The notes under the pieces: generated by a model | Told to the model about the DNA's origin: nothing | Seen by the model: the letters and a program-made list of their open reading frames with translations, nothing else | Databases searched by the model: none | Made by a program: the position numbers and the translations under genes | Shown: positions 10,230 through 18,387 of the stretch, in pieces | Layout: each line of letters begins with the position of its first letter | Numbering within the stretch: position 1 is the first letter of the stretch | Assembly (NCBI RefSeq): GCF_018881835.1 | Contig: NZ_JACVPO010000002.1 | Location: forward strand, 558,001-622,000 | DNA length: 64,000 nt | Direction of reading: 5' to 3' | DNA from: Polynucleobacter hallstattensis | GTDB lineage: Bacteria; Pseudomonadota; Gammaproteobacteria; Burkholderiales; Burkholderiaceae

Positions 10230-10511
10230 TTACCAGCGCTTAGTTTTTACGTTTTGGACGTGAAGGTGTTCGCCCTTTTTGATTGGGGCTACAACTTTGC
10301 CAATATCAACGCCGTATTTCATTACCGTGTCACCTGGTTTGAAATCGTTCAATGAAATTTTGTGACCAATAGGAATATCACTTTCAGACTTGATATTTAG
10401 AGTTAGGTCGCCATCCATGACCCAACCAATTAAGTCAGTTCCGGCCTTTACGCCTTCAACTACTACTACACCTACGCCATCTGCTGGCTCATGCACGACA
10501 AAGTGGATCAT
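10230..10511 (-). CDS. suyA: SAF-domain small subunit, probable (2R)-sulfolactate sulfo-lyase alpha subunit
   Basis: 93 residues corresponding to the N-terminal SAF domain of UxaA-type dehydratases, here a separate polypeptide as in SuyA. Recognisable parts are HEPADGVGVVVVEGVKAGTD, IPIGHKI and YGVDIGKVVAPIKKGEHLHV. A strong GAGGAG lies six bases before the ATG. It is 33 bases after the ComC-like gene and 42 before suyB; both subunits would be needed for activity. Confidence 0.75.
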   Translation of the reverse strand: MIHFVVHEPADGVGVVVVEGVKAGTDLIGWVMDGDLTLNIKSESDIPIGHKISLNDFKPGDTVMKYGVDIGKVVAPIKKGEHLHVQNVKTKRW

Positions 10512-10544
10512 TACTATCTCCTCAATAATCTCGTTTATAAAAAA

Positions 10545-11555
10545 CTACTCAGTCCATGACTGGCGGATACCAGTCTGAATTTCTTCCACAACCACATCTG
10601 AAACTGTGACACCACCCTTAAATCCTGCAGCACGCTGCTGAAAACGACGTTGTCCAGGAAGACGGGTACCAGTATCGGCACTTAAGACCTGCAAGAAATC
10701 CTGAATACGGCTTGCGAAAATAGATGCGCCCGCCAAACCAGGATCAATCGTTAAGATCAACTGTCCAATACGCGGGCGATTACCTTTAGTATCAAAAAGG
10801 GAATCCGCTTCATAAGAAAAGCGACTGCCTGACAGTCCAACCACTAGTAATTCAACGATGAGGGCAAGCAAGGCCCCTTTATCGCCACCCAAAGGAAGCA
10901 TTAAGCCTTTTAAACCCTCTTGCGGATCAGTCGTCGGCTTACCATCTGCAGTTAATGCCCACCCTTCTGGAATCGCTTGACCATTTTTTGCAGCAACCAA
11001 CAGTTTTCCGCGGGCTACTGCAGAAAGTGACATATCAATCACTAAAGGATCGCCGCTAGCTATGGGAAAAGCTGCAGCCAAGGGATTAGTTCCAAAGATT
11101 GCTTTTGTACCACCGACCATCGGCATTGCAGCTGGAGTATTTCCAAACAGCAGAGAGACGTAACCTGCTCGTGCCGCAGCTTCAACATAATGCCCTGCAA
11201 CACCAAAATGATGACTATTGGTCACAGCTACTAAACCTAGGCCATTTTTAGAAGCTAGATTGACTGATAGGTCGGTTGCAAACCGAAGTGCAGGAAAAGC
11301 CAAGCCATCACGCGCATCGACCAAGGCGGCTGCCGTTTTAAATGGTCGAACCCTTAACTTAGGATCTAGCTCAATTCGGCCATTTTTCGCATGCGCAGCA
11401 TATTGCGGAACTCTCGCCAAACCATGCGAGGCTAGCCCATCTAATTCCGCCAGCGCCAGAAACTGTGCAGTCTCATAAGCCGCTTTTGAATTGATCCCAG
11501 CAGCCTGAAGGCCTGAGCTTGCCAGGGCAAGAATCTCTGAATAGCTCAGATTCAT
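10545..11555 (-). CDS. comC: LDH2/malate-dehydrogenase-like NAD(P)-dependent oxidoreductase, probable (R)-sulfolactate dehydrogenase
   Basis: 336 residues of the LDH2 (YbiC/ComC) family that oxidises or reduces 2-hydroxyacids with NAD(P). The family stretches THNSHHFGVAGHYVE-like (here TNSHHFGVAGHYVE, about 111-124) and GTNPLAAAFP are present. In known sulfolactate clusters ComC interconverts (R)-sulfolactate and sulfopyruvate. It is the first gene of the operon and diverges from the TctC gene. Malate, lactate or ureidoglycolate are alternative substrates for the family; the neighbours favour sulfolactate. Confidence 0.75.
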   Translation of the reverse strand: MNLSYSEILALASSGLQAAGINSKAAYETAQFLALAELDGLASHGLARVPQYAAHAKNGRIELDPKLRVRPFKTAAALVDARDGLAFPALRFATDLSVNLASKNGLGLVAVTNSHHFGVAGHYVEAAARAGYVSLLFGNTPAAMPMVGGTKAIFGTNPLAAAFPIASGDPLVIDMSLSAVARGKLLVAAKNGQAIPEGWALTADGKPTTDPQEGLKGLMLPLGGDKGALLALIVELLVVGLSGSRFSYEADSLFDTKGNRPRIGQLILTIDPGLAGASIFASRIQDFLQVLSADTGTRLPGQRRFQQRAAGFKGGVTVSDVVVEEIQTGIRQSWTE

Positions 11556-11843
11556 GCATGCTCCCCACGAATGAGGTGCCCCAAATACAGGGTTTTCAGG
11601 GCTTGACTAGATCTAGCTTTAGGGAACAAAATAACTGACATATCTGAATCATATAGATGATTTAGATATCTTGCAATACCCAATTCGTGATGCAGTGCAC
11701 AGAGTATCTTGAAATGCTGCAAGATGGATGGAGGGAGACAGCAGTAGTGAATAAGCATATAACTATTAAGTAGCAGTTGAGTATATTTTTTTCATAGCTA
11801 AGTAGCTAAGATATAAAGATCAAATTACCACTGGAGGTCACCG
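11556..11843. promoter_or_regulatory. Divergent control region between the ComC-like operon and the Bug protein gene
   Basis: The 288 bases carry no convincing gene. They contain the inverted repeat at 11640-11669, a 10-base palindrome CTAGATCTAG at 11607-11616, and, close to the right-hand gene, a repeated TAGCTAAG and a GGAGG six bases before ATG 11844. Promoters for both directions must lie here. Confidence 0.6.
11640..11669. promoter_or_regulatory. Imperfect 13-bp inverted repeat, candidate operator
   Basis: ATATCTGAATCAT and ATGATTTAGATAT face each other across ATAG, with one mismatch between the arms. The position between two divergent transcription units, one of which encodes a GntR regulator, fits a regulator binding site. 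No T-run follows, so it is unlikely to be a terminator. Confidence 0.5.
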
Positions 11844-12830
11844 ATGTTTAAGAATAAAAAATATAATTTAAGTAGGCGTTTAGTTTTACTTGCAGGGGCC
11901 CTCACCCTTGCTTTGCCTCAATTAGCAACAGCGCAATCCTGGCCAACAAAGCCGATTAAATTAATCATTCCTTTTGCAGCCGGCGGTACTACCGATATTC
12001 TTGGGCGACTCTTAGCCCAGCAATTAACAAAAGATTTAGGGCAAAACGTCATCGTTGAAAATAAAGGTGGCGCTGGTGGCAATATCGCTGCTGAATTAGT
12101 AGCTCAATCAGCTGCAGATGGTTATACGATCATGCTTGCCTCAGGCAGTATGCTTACCGTCAATCCGAATTTATACAAAAAATTACCAGTTAACTACAGC
12201 AAGGATTTTGTAAACATTACCAATGTTGCTAGCGGTCCCATGTTGCTATCTGTCAGTAGCAAAATCCCGGTTAAAAATTTAAACGAGTTTATTACTTATG
12301 CCAAAACTAAGGATCTGAATTTCGGCTCTGCAGGCATTGGAAGCCAAGTTCATATGGCTGCTGAAAACTTAACCTATTCTGCCAATATTCCTGCGACCCA
12401 TGTACCTTATAAAGGTGAATCTGCTGCTATCAATGACCTGGTGTCGGGACAAATAGACTTTATGGTTGGGAACCTCACTGCCGCAACGGGTTTTGCAAAA
12501 GCTGGTCAAATTAAGCCAATTGCCGTCACTAGCGCTAAACGCGTCAAGCAACTTCCCGATGTTCCAACAGTTGCCGAAAGTGGCATCCCTGGATTTGAGA
12601 GCACCGGTTGGTTTGGCTTAGTGGCACCGGCCAACACACCTAAGGTCATTACGGACAAAATCTACGACGCTACTGTTAAGGCGGTGAAGTCTGAAGCTAT
12701 GCAAAAGAGCTTGGAGTTGAATGGCTTAACTGCAATAGTGAATACTCAGAAAGAATTTGATGCTCAGATCAAAGCTGAATCAGCCAACTGGGAAAAAGTG
12801 ATTAAGGGTCGCAACATTAGTGCTCAGTAA
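11844..12830 (+). CDS. Bug/TctC family periplasmic tricarboxylate-type binding protein
   Basis: 328 residues with a signal peptide ending near ATAQSWP and the family opening WPTKPIKLIIPFAAGG. Bug proteins capture carboxylates for tripartite tricarboxylate transporters. No TctA or TctB membrane genes are in the window, so it would need a partner elsewhere. A good GGAGG precedes the start and a strong terminator follows at 12849. Its divergent position suggests the ligand is the substrate of the SuyAB-like operon, perhaps sulfolactate; this is inference. Confidence 0.9.
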   Translation: MFKNKKYNLSRRLVLLAGALTLALPQLATAQSWPTKPIKLIIPFAAGGTTDILGRLLAQQLTKDLGQNVIVENKGGAGGNIAAELVAQSAADGYTIMLASGSMLTVNPNLYKKLPVNYSKDFVNITNVASGPMLLSVSSKIPVKNLNEFITYAKTKDLNFGSAGIGSQVHMAAENLTYSANIPATHVPYKGESAAINDLVSGQIDFMVGNLTAATGFAKAGQIKPIAVTSAKRVKQLPDVPTVAESGIPGFESTGWFGLVAPANTPKVITDKIYDATVKAVKSEAMQKSLELNGLTAIVNTQKEFDAQIKAESANWEKVIKGRNISAQ

Positions 12831-12848
12831 GAATTACTAGCGGGATAT

Positions 12849-12876
12849 AAAAAGCGAGGATTCATCCTCGCTTTTT
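12849..12876. terminator. Bidirectional rho-independent terminator
   Basis: Perfect stem AAAAAGCGAGGA / TCCTCGCTTTTT with loop TTCA, between the 3' ends of the Bug gene (+) and the TauE/SafE gene (-). T-runs exist in both directions. Confidence 0.92.
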
Positions 12877-12895
12877 ATTTACCCTGAAAAATATT

Positions 12896-13639
12896 TTACG
12901 TTAGCTGTCTAAACAACAACATGGAACCCGCAAATACCAATATCGACCCATAGGCAATGCGCATAGAAGTGTTGCTTAGCTTCGTGTGAACATGTGAGCC
13001 TGTCCAAATTCCTAAGAAAGTGACTGGCATTAGGCAAACTGCAAGACCAATTACCTCCCAGCTCAAGATGAGTCCCGTGACCAACATTAAGGTGAGCCGC
13101 AAAAATGTCAACATAAAAATAGCGAATGCCATAGTTGCACGAAGCACTTTGGGATTATTAATTCTTAAACCGAGATAAGAGACGTATACCGGTCCGCCCG
13201 TAGCAAAGAGGGCTGTAAATACACCACCAAAAAATCCAAATGGCAGTGCCCACCATCTATTAATGGGATCTCGAAACTCCATATTTCTCTGAACCAAAAC
13301 ACGTGCACCGTTAACAGCTGCAAATATCCCGAGTATCAGCAGCAAGGGCTCACTTGGCGCTTTTATCAATAGAAAGATCCCTAATACCATTCCAATTAAG
13401 CTAAAAGGGAATAGCCATTTCAACTCTTGGGTATTTGCATCTCCGGATGACTTTCTGCCAACGTAAAGGGAGGCGCAAATATCAATGATGACCATCATTG
13501 GAACCACCACTTTCAGTGGATATATCTGCACTAGCAAAGGGACGGCTACGATTGAAGAGCCAAATCCAGAAACCCCAAAGATAAAAAATGCGCAAAGGAC
13601 TATTAAAGTTGCTAGCGCAAATGAGGCTGGCTCAATCAA
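12896..13639 (-). CDS. TauE/SafE family membrane exporter (sulfite/organosulfonate exporter family)
   Basis: 247 residues with about seven to eight transmembrane helices, the N-terminal GVSGFGSSIVAVPLL and the internal repeat GGVFTALFATGGPVYVSYL that are typical of TauE/SafE. Family members export sulfite, sulfoacetate or other anions. It is the seventh and last gene of the Sdh/fumarase-like operon, ten bases after the flavoprotein stop, so it is very likely co-expressed with those enzymes. That placement is the main hint of a sulfur link. Confidence 0.85.
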   Translation of the reverse strand: MIEPASFALATLIVLCAFFIFGVSGFGSSIVAVPLLVQIYPLKVVVPMMVIIDICASLYVGRKSSGDANTQELKWLFPFSLIGMVLGIFLLIKAPSEPLLLILGIFAAVNGARVLVQRNMEFRDPINRWWALPFGFFGGVFTALFATGGPVYVSYLGLRINNPKVLRATMAFAIFMLTFLRLTLMLVTGLILSWEVIGLAVCLMPVTFLGIWTGSHVHTKLSNTSMRIAYGSILVFAGSMLLFRQLT

Positions 13640-13649
13640 TTCAAAAATA

Positions 13650-15368
13650 TTAGGCCTCTACCAAAATAGTCTCGCCTGGCTTAATCATCGTGAATTGAAC
13701 TGGTCTATTTTTAATTACTAAGCCGTCTTTACCCAGATGAGCAGCGGTAAAGTAAGACTCCTCCAAGGAGCCGGGCTGCGGAAAATCATCACGATAATGA
13801 GCGCCTCTCGAGTTTTCTCGAGCAAGAGCAGCCTCTGTTACCGACTTACTCACTAAGATCAGATTACTTAAATTCATCCAGTCTTGCCAAGTAATACTGT
13901 ATTCCCTCTGGATGTCGCCTACCCCCATTTGATGGAGCTGCTGATCAATCTGATCGAGTTTCACGCGAGCACGTAACAGACTCTCTCTTGTTCTTGAAAT
14001 ACCCACGTCATCCCACATACATTCTGCTAGGGCGTCACGAATCGATTCAATATCGCCAGCCGGTCTCTCTAGTGGGGCCTCGTGCGCCTTGATGCTAGCA
14101 AGCACCTCTTCCATATTGCACTCTTGCAGACTCTGGGATACAACCCAATTTGCCATCTCTTCACCGGCAATGCCACCAAACACGGTGGAATTAGCTACAC
14201 CATTGCCACCCAGGCGATTTGCTCCGTGCACTCCTCCAGTATCTTCACCTGCCGCAAATAAACCTGGTAACTCGGTACTGCAATCCGCCTTGAAAATTAA
14301 TCCGCCCATCATGTAATGCGCAGTTGGAACAACCTCTACCAAATCACCGGCCAAATCAAAGCCGCTATCCGTGCATCGCTCGACCATACCTTTAAATAGC
14401 TTGCGCACATTATCAGGACCTAAGTGACTCATCTGAATATAGACACCGCCATTAGGAGTAGATCTACCTGCCCGAATTTCAGAATTAATCGATCGCGAAA
14501 CGATATCTCGAGTAGCGCGTTCATTGCGCGGATCATAGTTACCCATGAAACGTTCTTTGTTGCCATTGAGTAAATGACCACCTGCGCCACGCAATCCCTC
14601 CTCAAGTACGGTACCCGTCATCCTAGTGCCAGGTCCCGCCAATAAGCCAGTTGGATGAAATTGCACCATTTCCATATCGCGCAAAGTAAGACCCGCACGA
14701 AGTGCCATAGCTAAGCCATCACAACTCTTATCACCTGATGGTGTGTGGTACTTGTACATGGTAGGCCCACCGCCTGTGGCCAGCAGAACCGCCTTCGCTC
14801 GCACCAAAGTGAACTGACCCGTCGTCATATTGAGCATTAATACACCAGCAAGCGACTTTCCATCAGTACTATGAATTAACTCGACCGCCCTATGCTCCTC
14901 AAGACGATGAATTCCTCTAGCCCACACTTGCTCAGCCAGTCGACTGATAATTTCAATTCCAGTTAAATCGCCCTTGTGGACTGTGCGGTCAAAAGTTTGT
15001 CCAGCAAACGCTTTTTGGTGAACCGTGCCATCGGGATTGCGATCAAAGAAACAGCCGAGCTCATTCTCAAGCTCACGAATACGTTCAACCGACTTATTTA
15101 CCAATGTCCAAGCCAGCTCTTGGTCCGACAACCATTTGCCACCTTCGATTGTGTCCATGAAATGACGTTCAACAGAGTCACCCTCTGCCAGCGCCACGTT
15201 ATAACCACCTTGCACCATGCGAGTACAGCCACATTTACCCAGCAAACCCTTAACCGCAATGGTGATGTGTAGATTTGGGTTAGTTTGGTGTGCATGCAAA
15301 GCTGCAAACAGTCCTGCACCACCAGAACCTAGAATGAGAATGTCTGTCTCAAGAGTAGCGATATTCAT
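13650..15368 (-). CDS. Succinate dehydrogenase/fumarate reductase-like flavoprotein lacking the covalent-FAD histidine
   Basis: 572 residues with the Rossmann motif GSGGAGLFAAL (14-24), HPTG, the active-site Arg segment TRDIVSRSI, HYMMGG and GANRLGGNG, all standard for SdhA/FrdA. In SdhA/FrdA a His just before the AQGG segment binds FAD covalently; here the aligned residue is Cys48 (CTRMVQGG), so FAD is probably non-covalent, as in L-aspartate oxidase. With SdhB-, SdhC- and SdhD-like partners in the same operon it should form a membrane-bound complex, but the substrate may be a substituted succinate or fumarate rather than succinate. The start overlaps the preceding stop by four bases. Confidence 0.88.
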   Translation of the reverse strand: MNIATLETDILILGSGGAGLFAALHAHQTNPNLHITIAVKGLLGKCGCTRMVQGGYNVALAEGDSVERHFMDTIEGGKWLSDQELAWTLVNKSVERIRELENELGCFFDRNPDGTVHQKAFAGQTFDRTVHKGDLTGIEIISRLAEQVWARGIHRLEEHRAVELIHSTDGKSLAGVLMLNMTTGQFTLVRAKAVLLATGGGPTMYKYHTPSGDKSCDGLAMALRAGLTLRDMEMVQFHPTGLLAGPGTRMTGTVLEEGLRGAGGHLLNGNKERFMGNYDPRNERATRDIVSRSINSEIRAGRSTPNGGVYIQMSHLGPDNVRKLFKGMVERCTDSGFDLAGDLVEVVPTAHYMMGGLIFKADCSTELPGLFAAGEDTGGVHGANRLGGNGVANSTVFGGIAGEEMANWVVSQSLQECNMEEVLASIKAHEAPLERPAGDIESIRDALAECMWDDVGISRTRESLLRARVKLDQIDQQLHQMGVGDIQREYSITWQDWMNLSNLILVSKSVTEAALARENSRGAHYRDDFPQPGSLEESYFTAAHLGKDGLVIKNRPVQFTMIKPGETILVEA

Positions 15369-15976
15369 AAGGAAATTCCTAAGCTCTTTAATACGGCCTC
15401 TTTATTGCGTGCAACATCACTTTTCACTTCTTGATAAATGCTGCCACCATGGCTATCCATTGCTACTAGCAGGGGACCAAAGTCTTTAATCTTGAAACGC
15501 CAGAGAGACTCTGGATTGAGATCATCCATATCAACGTCTTCAATTTGCTCAATCCACGTTGTCTCGAGCGCTGCTGTACCTCCAATAATGGCTAGATACA
15601 CGCCGCCAATTTTCTGAAAAGCGGCCGCAGATTCTTCTCGCATTCCGCCCTTACCTACAATCATTCGCACGCCATTCTCGGTCATCAGTGGACGCGTAAA
15701 ACGCTCCATGCGATCTGACGTGGTTGTACCAATACAGATCGCTTGATATCCAGCTGGGAATTCTTCACTCACCGCCACCTTGCGCACATTAGGAGCCGTA
15801 TGAATTACTGCGTGACCATTGAGATCAAAACGCGTTTTTCGACCCTTATCAAACAGGTGAATTTGCGTCGCATCCCGAATACCAAATAAGGTATTTTGCA
15901 GAGTCACTGTATCGTTAATACGCAGCTTTCGAATATCCGATTCGCTAACAGGAGTTGGGAGGTTGTAATGAGCCAT
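15365..15976 (-). CDS. Class I fumarase/tartrate-dehydratase-like hydratase, beta subunit
   Basis: 203 residues equivalent to the C-terminal domain of class I fumarases (FumA C-terminus, TtdB). Seen: GKGGMREES and the HGGSIYQEV segment near the C-terminus. With the alpha subunit it should make an Fe-S hydro-lyase adding or removing water on a fumarate-like acid; fumarate, mesaconate and tartrate are known substrates of the family. It follows the alpha gene by seven bases and overlaps the flavoprotein gene by four. Confidence 0.87.
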   Translation of the reverse strand: MAHYNLPTPVSESDIRKLRINDTVTLQNTLFGIRDATQIHLFDKGRKTRFDLNGHAVIHTAPNVRKVAVSEEFPAGYQAICIGTTTSDRMERFTRPLMTENGVRMIVGKGGMREESAAAFQKIGGVYLAIIGGTAALETTWIEQIEDVDMDDLNPESLWRFKIKDFGPLLVAMDSHGGSIYQEVKSDVARNKEAVLKSLGISL

Positions 15977-15983
15977 CTTTTTC

Positions 15984-16859
15984 TTAGAATCCGTAAGTCA
16001 CACCATCAGGCGTGAAGGTTGCTCGCGCTCTACGCGCTGAGTGGCACTGCATATTGACAGCTACTGGATTTAAAGTAATGTGCGTATGAGCTAGCTCTAC
16101 ATGCACAGCAAATGCCGTACCGTCACCACCCAAGCCTTGAGGACCAATACCCAATTTATTGACGGCAGCAGTTAATTCTTGCTCCAACTTGGCGCCCTCT
16201 TCATCGCTGCACACACTACCCAATGCCCTTGTAGCAGCGCGCTTAGCCATCGCAACGCATTGCTCAGAGGTGCCGCCAATACCAACACCAACAATCGTTG
16301 GCGGACAAGTCTTGCCTCCCGCAGACACAACACTCTCGATAACAAAGGCTTTCACGCCATTAATTCCATCGGCAGGAATAGCCATCTTCAAAAAAGAATT
16401 ATTTTCTGAACCGCTTCCTTTTGGAACCATTTCGATTTCAATCATCTCATCATCATCACAAAAATCAATGCTGATTGCTGGCATATCAATACCGCAGGAT
16501 GTGTGATTGTTCTTGCGCGTGATCGGATGGACTACAGAAGAGCGTAAGGGGTATTCAGTAGTTGCTCGCTCACAACCTTTACGAATCGCCGCCTTGAGCT
16601 CCATACCATCTAGCTGAACATTACGGCCAATCTTGACCTTGTAAATTGGTAAACCAGTGTCTTGGCAAAGTAGATTGTCCTCACGCTCCGCAACGGTAAT
16701 ATTGGTGAGCATCGTTTTGAGAACCACCTGTGCACGTGCATCTGACTCGCCCTGATTTAAGCGTTCAATCCCAGCTTTCACATCATCCGGAAGCACTTTT
16801 AAGGCGCGGATGTAGAGCTCCTTACAAGCGTCCTCAACTGCTTTCATTTGTAACTGCAT
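15984..16859 (-). CDS. Class I fumarase/tartrate-dehydratase-like hydratase, alpha subunit
   Basis: 291 residues equivalent to the N-terminal domain of class I fumarases (TtdA). Three likely [4Fe-4S] ligands are visible: Cys65 (LCQDTGLP), Cys185 (KTCPPTIVGVGIGG) and Cys272 (QCHSARRA). The two-subunit form is typical of tartrate dehydratase, archaeal-type fumarase and some mesaconases. It sits 11 bases after the SdhD-like gene inside the operon, so its product or substrate is probably shared with the dehydrogenase. Confidence 0.88.
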   Translation of the reverse strand: MQLQMKAVEDACKELYIRALKVLPDDVKAGIERLNQGESDARAQVVLKTMLTNITVAEREDNLLCQDTGLPIYKVKIGRNVQLDGMELKAAIRKGCERATTEYPLRSSVVHPITRKNNHTSCGIDMPAISIDFCDDDEMIEIEMVPKGSGSENNSFLKMAIPADGINGVKAFVIESVVSAGGKTCPPTIVGVGIGGTSEQCVAMAKRAATRALGSVCSDEEGAKLEQELTAAVNKLGIGPQGLGGDGTAFAVHVELAHTHITLNPVAVNMQCHSARRARATFTPDGVTYGF

Positions 16860-16870
16860 AAATTACCCAA

Positions 16871-17230
16871 TCAATTTGCTAAATACAAAAATAGAAGGCC
16901 GCAAGCAATACCAAATAAAATAGCTATTTGAGTCCAAGCCTTACGTAATCCGCGCCATGGACCAAACTCAATCATGATGAGTCGAATTCCGCCCACTAAA
17001 TGGATCGCCAACAAAATAACCAGCGCCCACTCACCGAATTTAAAAACCCAAAAGTCCGTTAAGCCCAAATAGCGCTCAAAACCACTGGCGCCACGCAAAG
17101 ACTGAGAAAGCATTAAGAAGTGCAAAGGTATAAAGCAAGCCAATAGCAGACCGGAGAAGCGATGGCATGCATAAGCAAAATAGGAGAGGTGAGACTTTGC
17201 GCGTAAATCAAGCTTTGGTCTTGAGCTCAT
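16871..17230 (-). CDS. SdhD/SdhC-like membrane anchor (second cytochrome b subunit)
   Basis: 119 residues with three transmembrane helices and His residues in helix I/II (HRFSGLLLACFIPLHFL; HLVGGIRL), consistent with heme b and quinone binding in succinate dehydrogenase anchors. Its start overlaps the stop of the previous anchor by four bases. It is the second of two anchors, giving a four-subunit complex. Confidence 0.8.
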   Translation of the reverse strand: MSSRPKLDLRAKSHLSYFAYACHRFSGLLLACFIPLHFLMLSQSLRGASGFERYLGLTDFWVFKFGEWALVILLAIHLVGGIRLIMIEFGPWRGLRKAWTQIAILFGIACGLLFLYLAN

Positions 17231-17577
17231 AGCGCGCCTCCGGTGTAGACACCAATCACGGCCGTGGTTCCTAGGATAAGTATAAGCACTGCCAGGAGCG
17301 AGGATACGGTTTTAGAGATGAGCCCCTTAGAAAACGTTTCTTCGAGAATATTGGCCAAGCCAATAGGCGCATGCACAAAGCAGGCTAAAACAAAAATCTC
17401 ATAAAAAATAGCAAAAGCAATATTGCCTTGAGTGCGCCCCAGAATCTCCTCAGCCGTTAAGCCGCCGCGTATTGCATAGAAAATAATGACAAGATGGATG
17501 CTGACACAAAGACCCAAAACCATGGCGCTGATTCTTTGGGCATACCAGAGCTTTGCCTGAAGTACGGCTTGGCTCAT
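17227..17577 (-). CDS. SdhC-like membrane anchor (first cytochrome b subunit)
   Basis: I start it at ATG 17577, which overlaps the SdhB stop as ATGA; an ATG four codons earlier is possible but would give a 16-base overlap. 116 residues with three transmembrane helices; His in SIHLVIIFYAIRGG and HAPIGLANI are candidate heme ligands. Helix arrangement and position next to the Fe-S subunit fit a succinate dehydrogenase/fumarate reductase cytochrome b subunit. Confidence 0.78.
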   Translation of the reverse strand: MSQAVLQAKLWYAQRISAMVLGLCVSIHLVIIFYAIRGGLTAEEILGRTQGNIAFAIFYEIFVLACFVHAPIGLANILEETFSKGLISKTVSSLLAVLILILGTTAVIGVYTGGAL

Positions 17578-18305
17578 AACTTGCCCCACTTGCTACCTCT
17601 CACTGCAGCTCTAGCCACCAATTTCTTGAGACCAGCAATGCTGGCCGTAGGTTCGAGCTTCTTAGGGCAACGCTCTGTACAAGATCCCTGTGTATGGCAT
17701 GCATGGCAACCTTCATCACCAGCAACGGCACGTAAGCGATCCAATTGCTGTACATCACGCACATCATTCGTTAAGGTCCAAGCACGATTTAGGGCGGCTG
17801 GTCCGAGATAGTTGGGCCGACTCTGAACAACTTCACAAGAGGAATAGCACACTCCACAGCCGATACATTCAATACCAGCATTGGCCAATTGCCGTTCAGT
17901 AGACTCTGGCTCCACTCTTGCAAAATCATCATGACGGGTTTTGTCTCCCTTGAAAAAACCAACCGCACCCTTCCACTTATTAAAGAACTCTCGCATATCG
18001 GTAGCAAGATCTTTAATGACTGGGAGATTATTTAAAGGAGCAATCTCCAGGGAGTCCCCTTCAACAATCTGGGAAACGTGGGTACGACATGTCCAGCGAG
18101 CAACGCCGTTCACTGTCATGGCACAAGAACCACACATACCTACCCTACAAGCAAATCGATAGCTGAGGGTTGGGTCTAACTTGCGCTGAATATAGGTAAC
18201 CACATCCAGCACCGTTTGATTTGGATTTCGAGGCACCAAATACTCAATAAACTCACCTTCTTGAGCTCCGCGCCAGACTTTTACTTTGAGATCTACATTA
18301 GACAT
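17574..18305 (-). CDS. Succinate dehydrogenase/fumarate reductase-like iron-sulfur subunit
   Basis: 243 residues with an N-terminal plant-type ferredoxin domain (Cys53, 58, 61 and 73 for [2Fe-2S]) and a C-terminal domain with CIGCGVCYSSC (147-157) and CHACHTQGSCTERCPK (about 205-220) for the two other clusters. It passes electrons between flavoprotein and quinone anchors. It is the first gene of the seven-gene operon and diverges from the LysR gene; the 82-base gap must hold both promoters. Confidence 0.9.
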   Translation of the reverse strand: MSNVDLKVKVWRGAQEGEFIEYLVPRNPNQTVLDVVTYIQRKLDPTLSYRFACRVGMCGSCAMTVNGVARWTCRTHVSQIVEGDSLEIAPLNNLPVIKDLATDMREFFNKWKGAVGFFKGDKTRHDDFARVEPESTERQLANAGIECIGCGVCYSSCEVVQSRPNYLGPAALNRAWTLTNDVRDVQQLDRLRAVAGDEGCHACHTQGSCTERCPKKLEPTASIAGLKKLVARAAVRGSKWGKL

Positions 18306-18387
18306 GGCTCGATTATATCGATAGATAGTAAAATAAAAATCGAATATAATTTTCTACGAGATAAAGAAATACTTTATATTTAAGCCC
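18306..18387. promoter_or_regulatory. Divergent promoter region between the Sdh-like operon and the LysR gene
   Basis: 82 bases, very AT-rich, with ATATCGATA near the operon side and an imperfect TAGTAAAAT...ATTTTCTA repeat in the centre. LysR regulators normally bind such a divergent gap at T-N11-A motifs; several fit here and I cannot single one out. Confidence 0.45.

Noticed and set aside
11552..11758. 68-codon minus-strand frame ending on the ComC-like start
   Set aside because: It lies in the divergent control region, contains the inverted repeat, has no ribosome binding site and an unconvincing protein.
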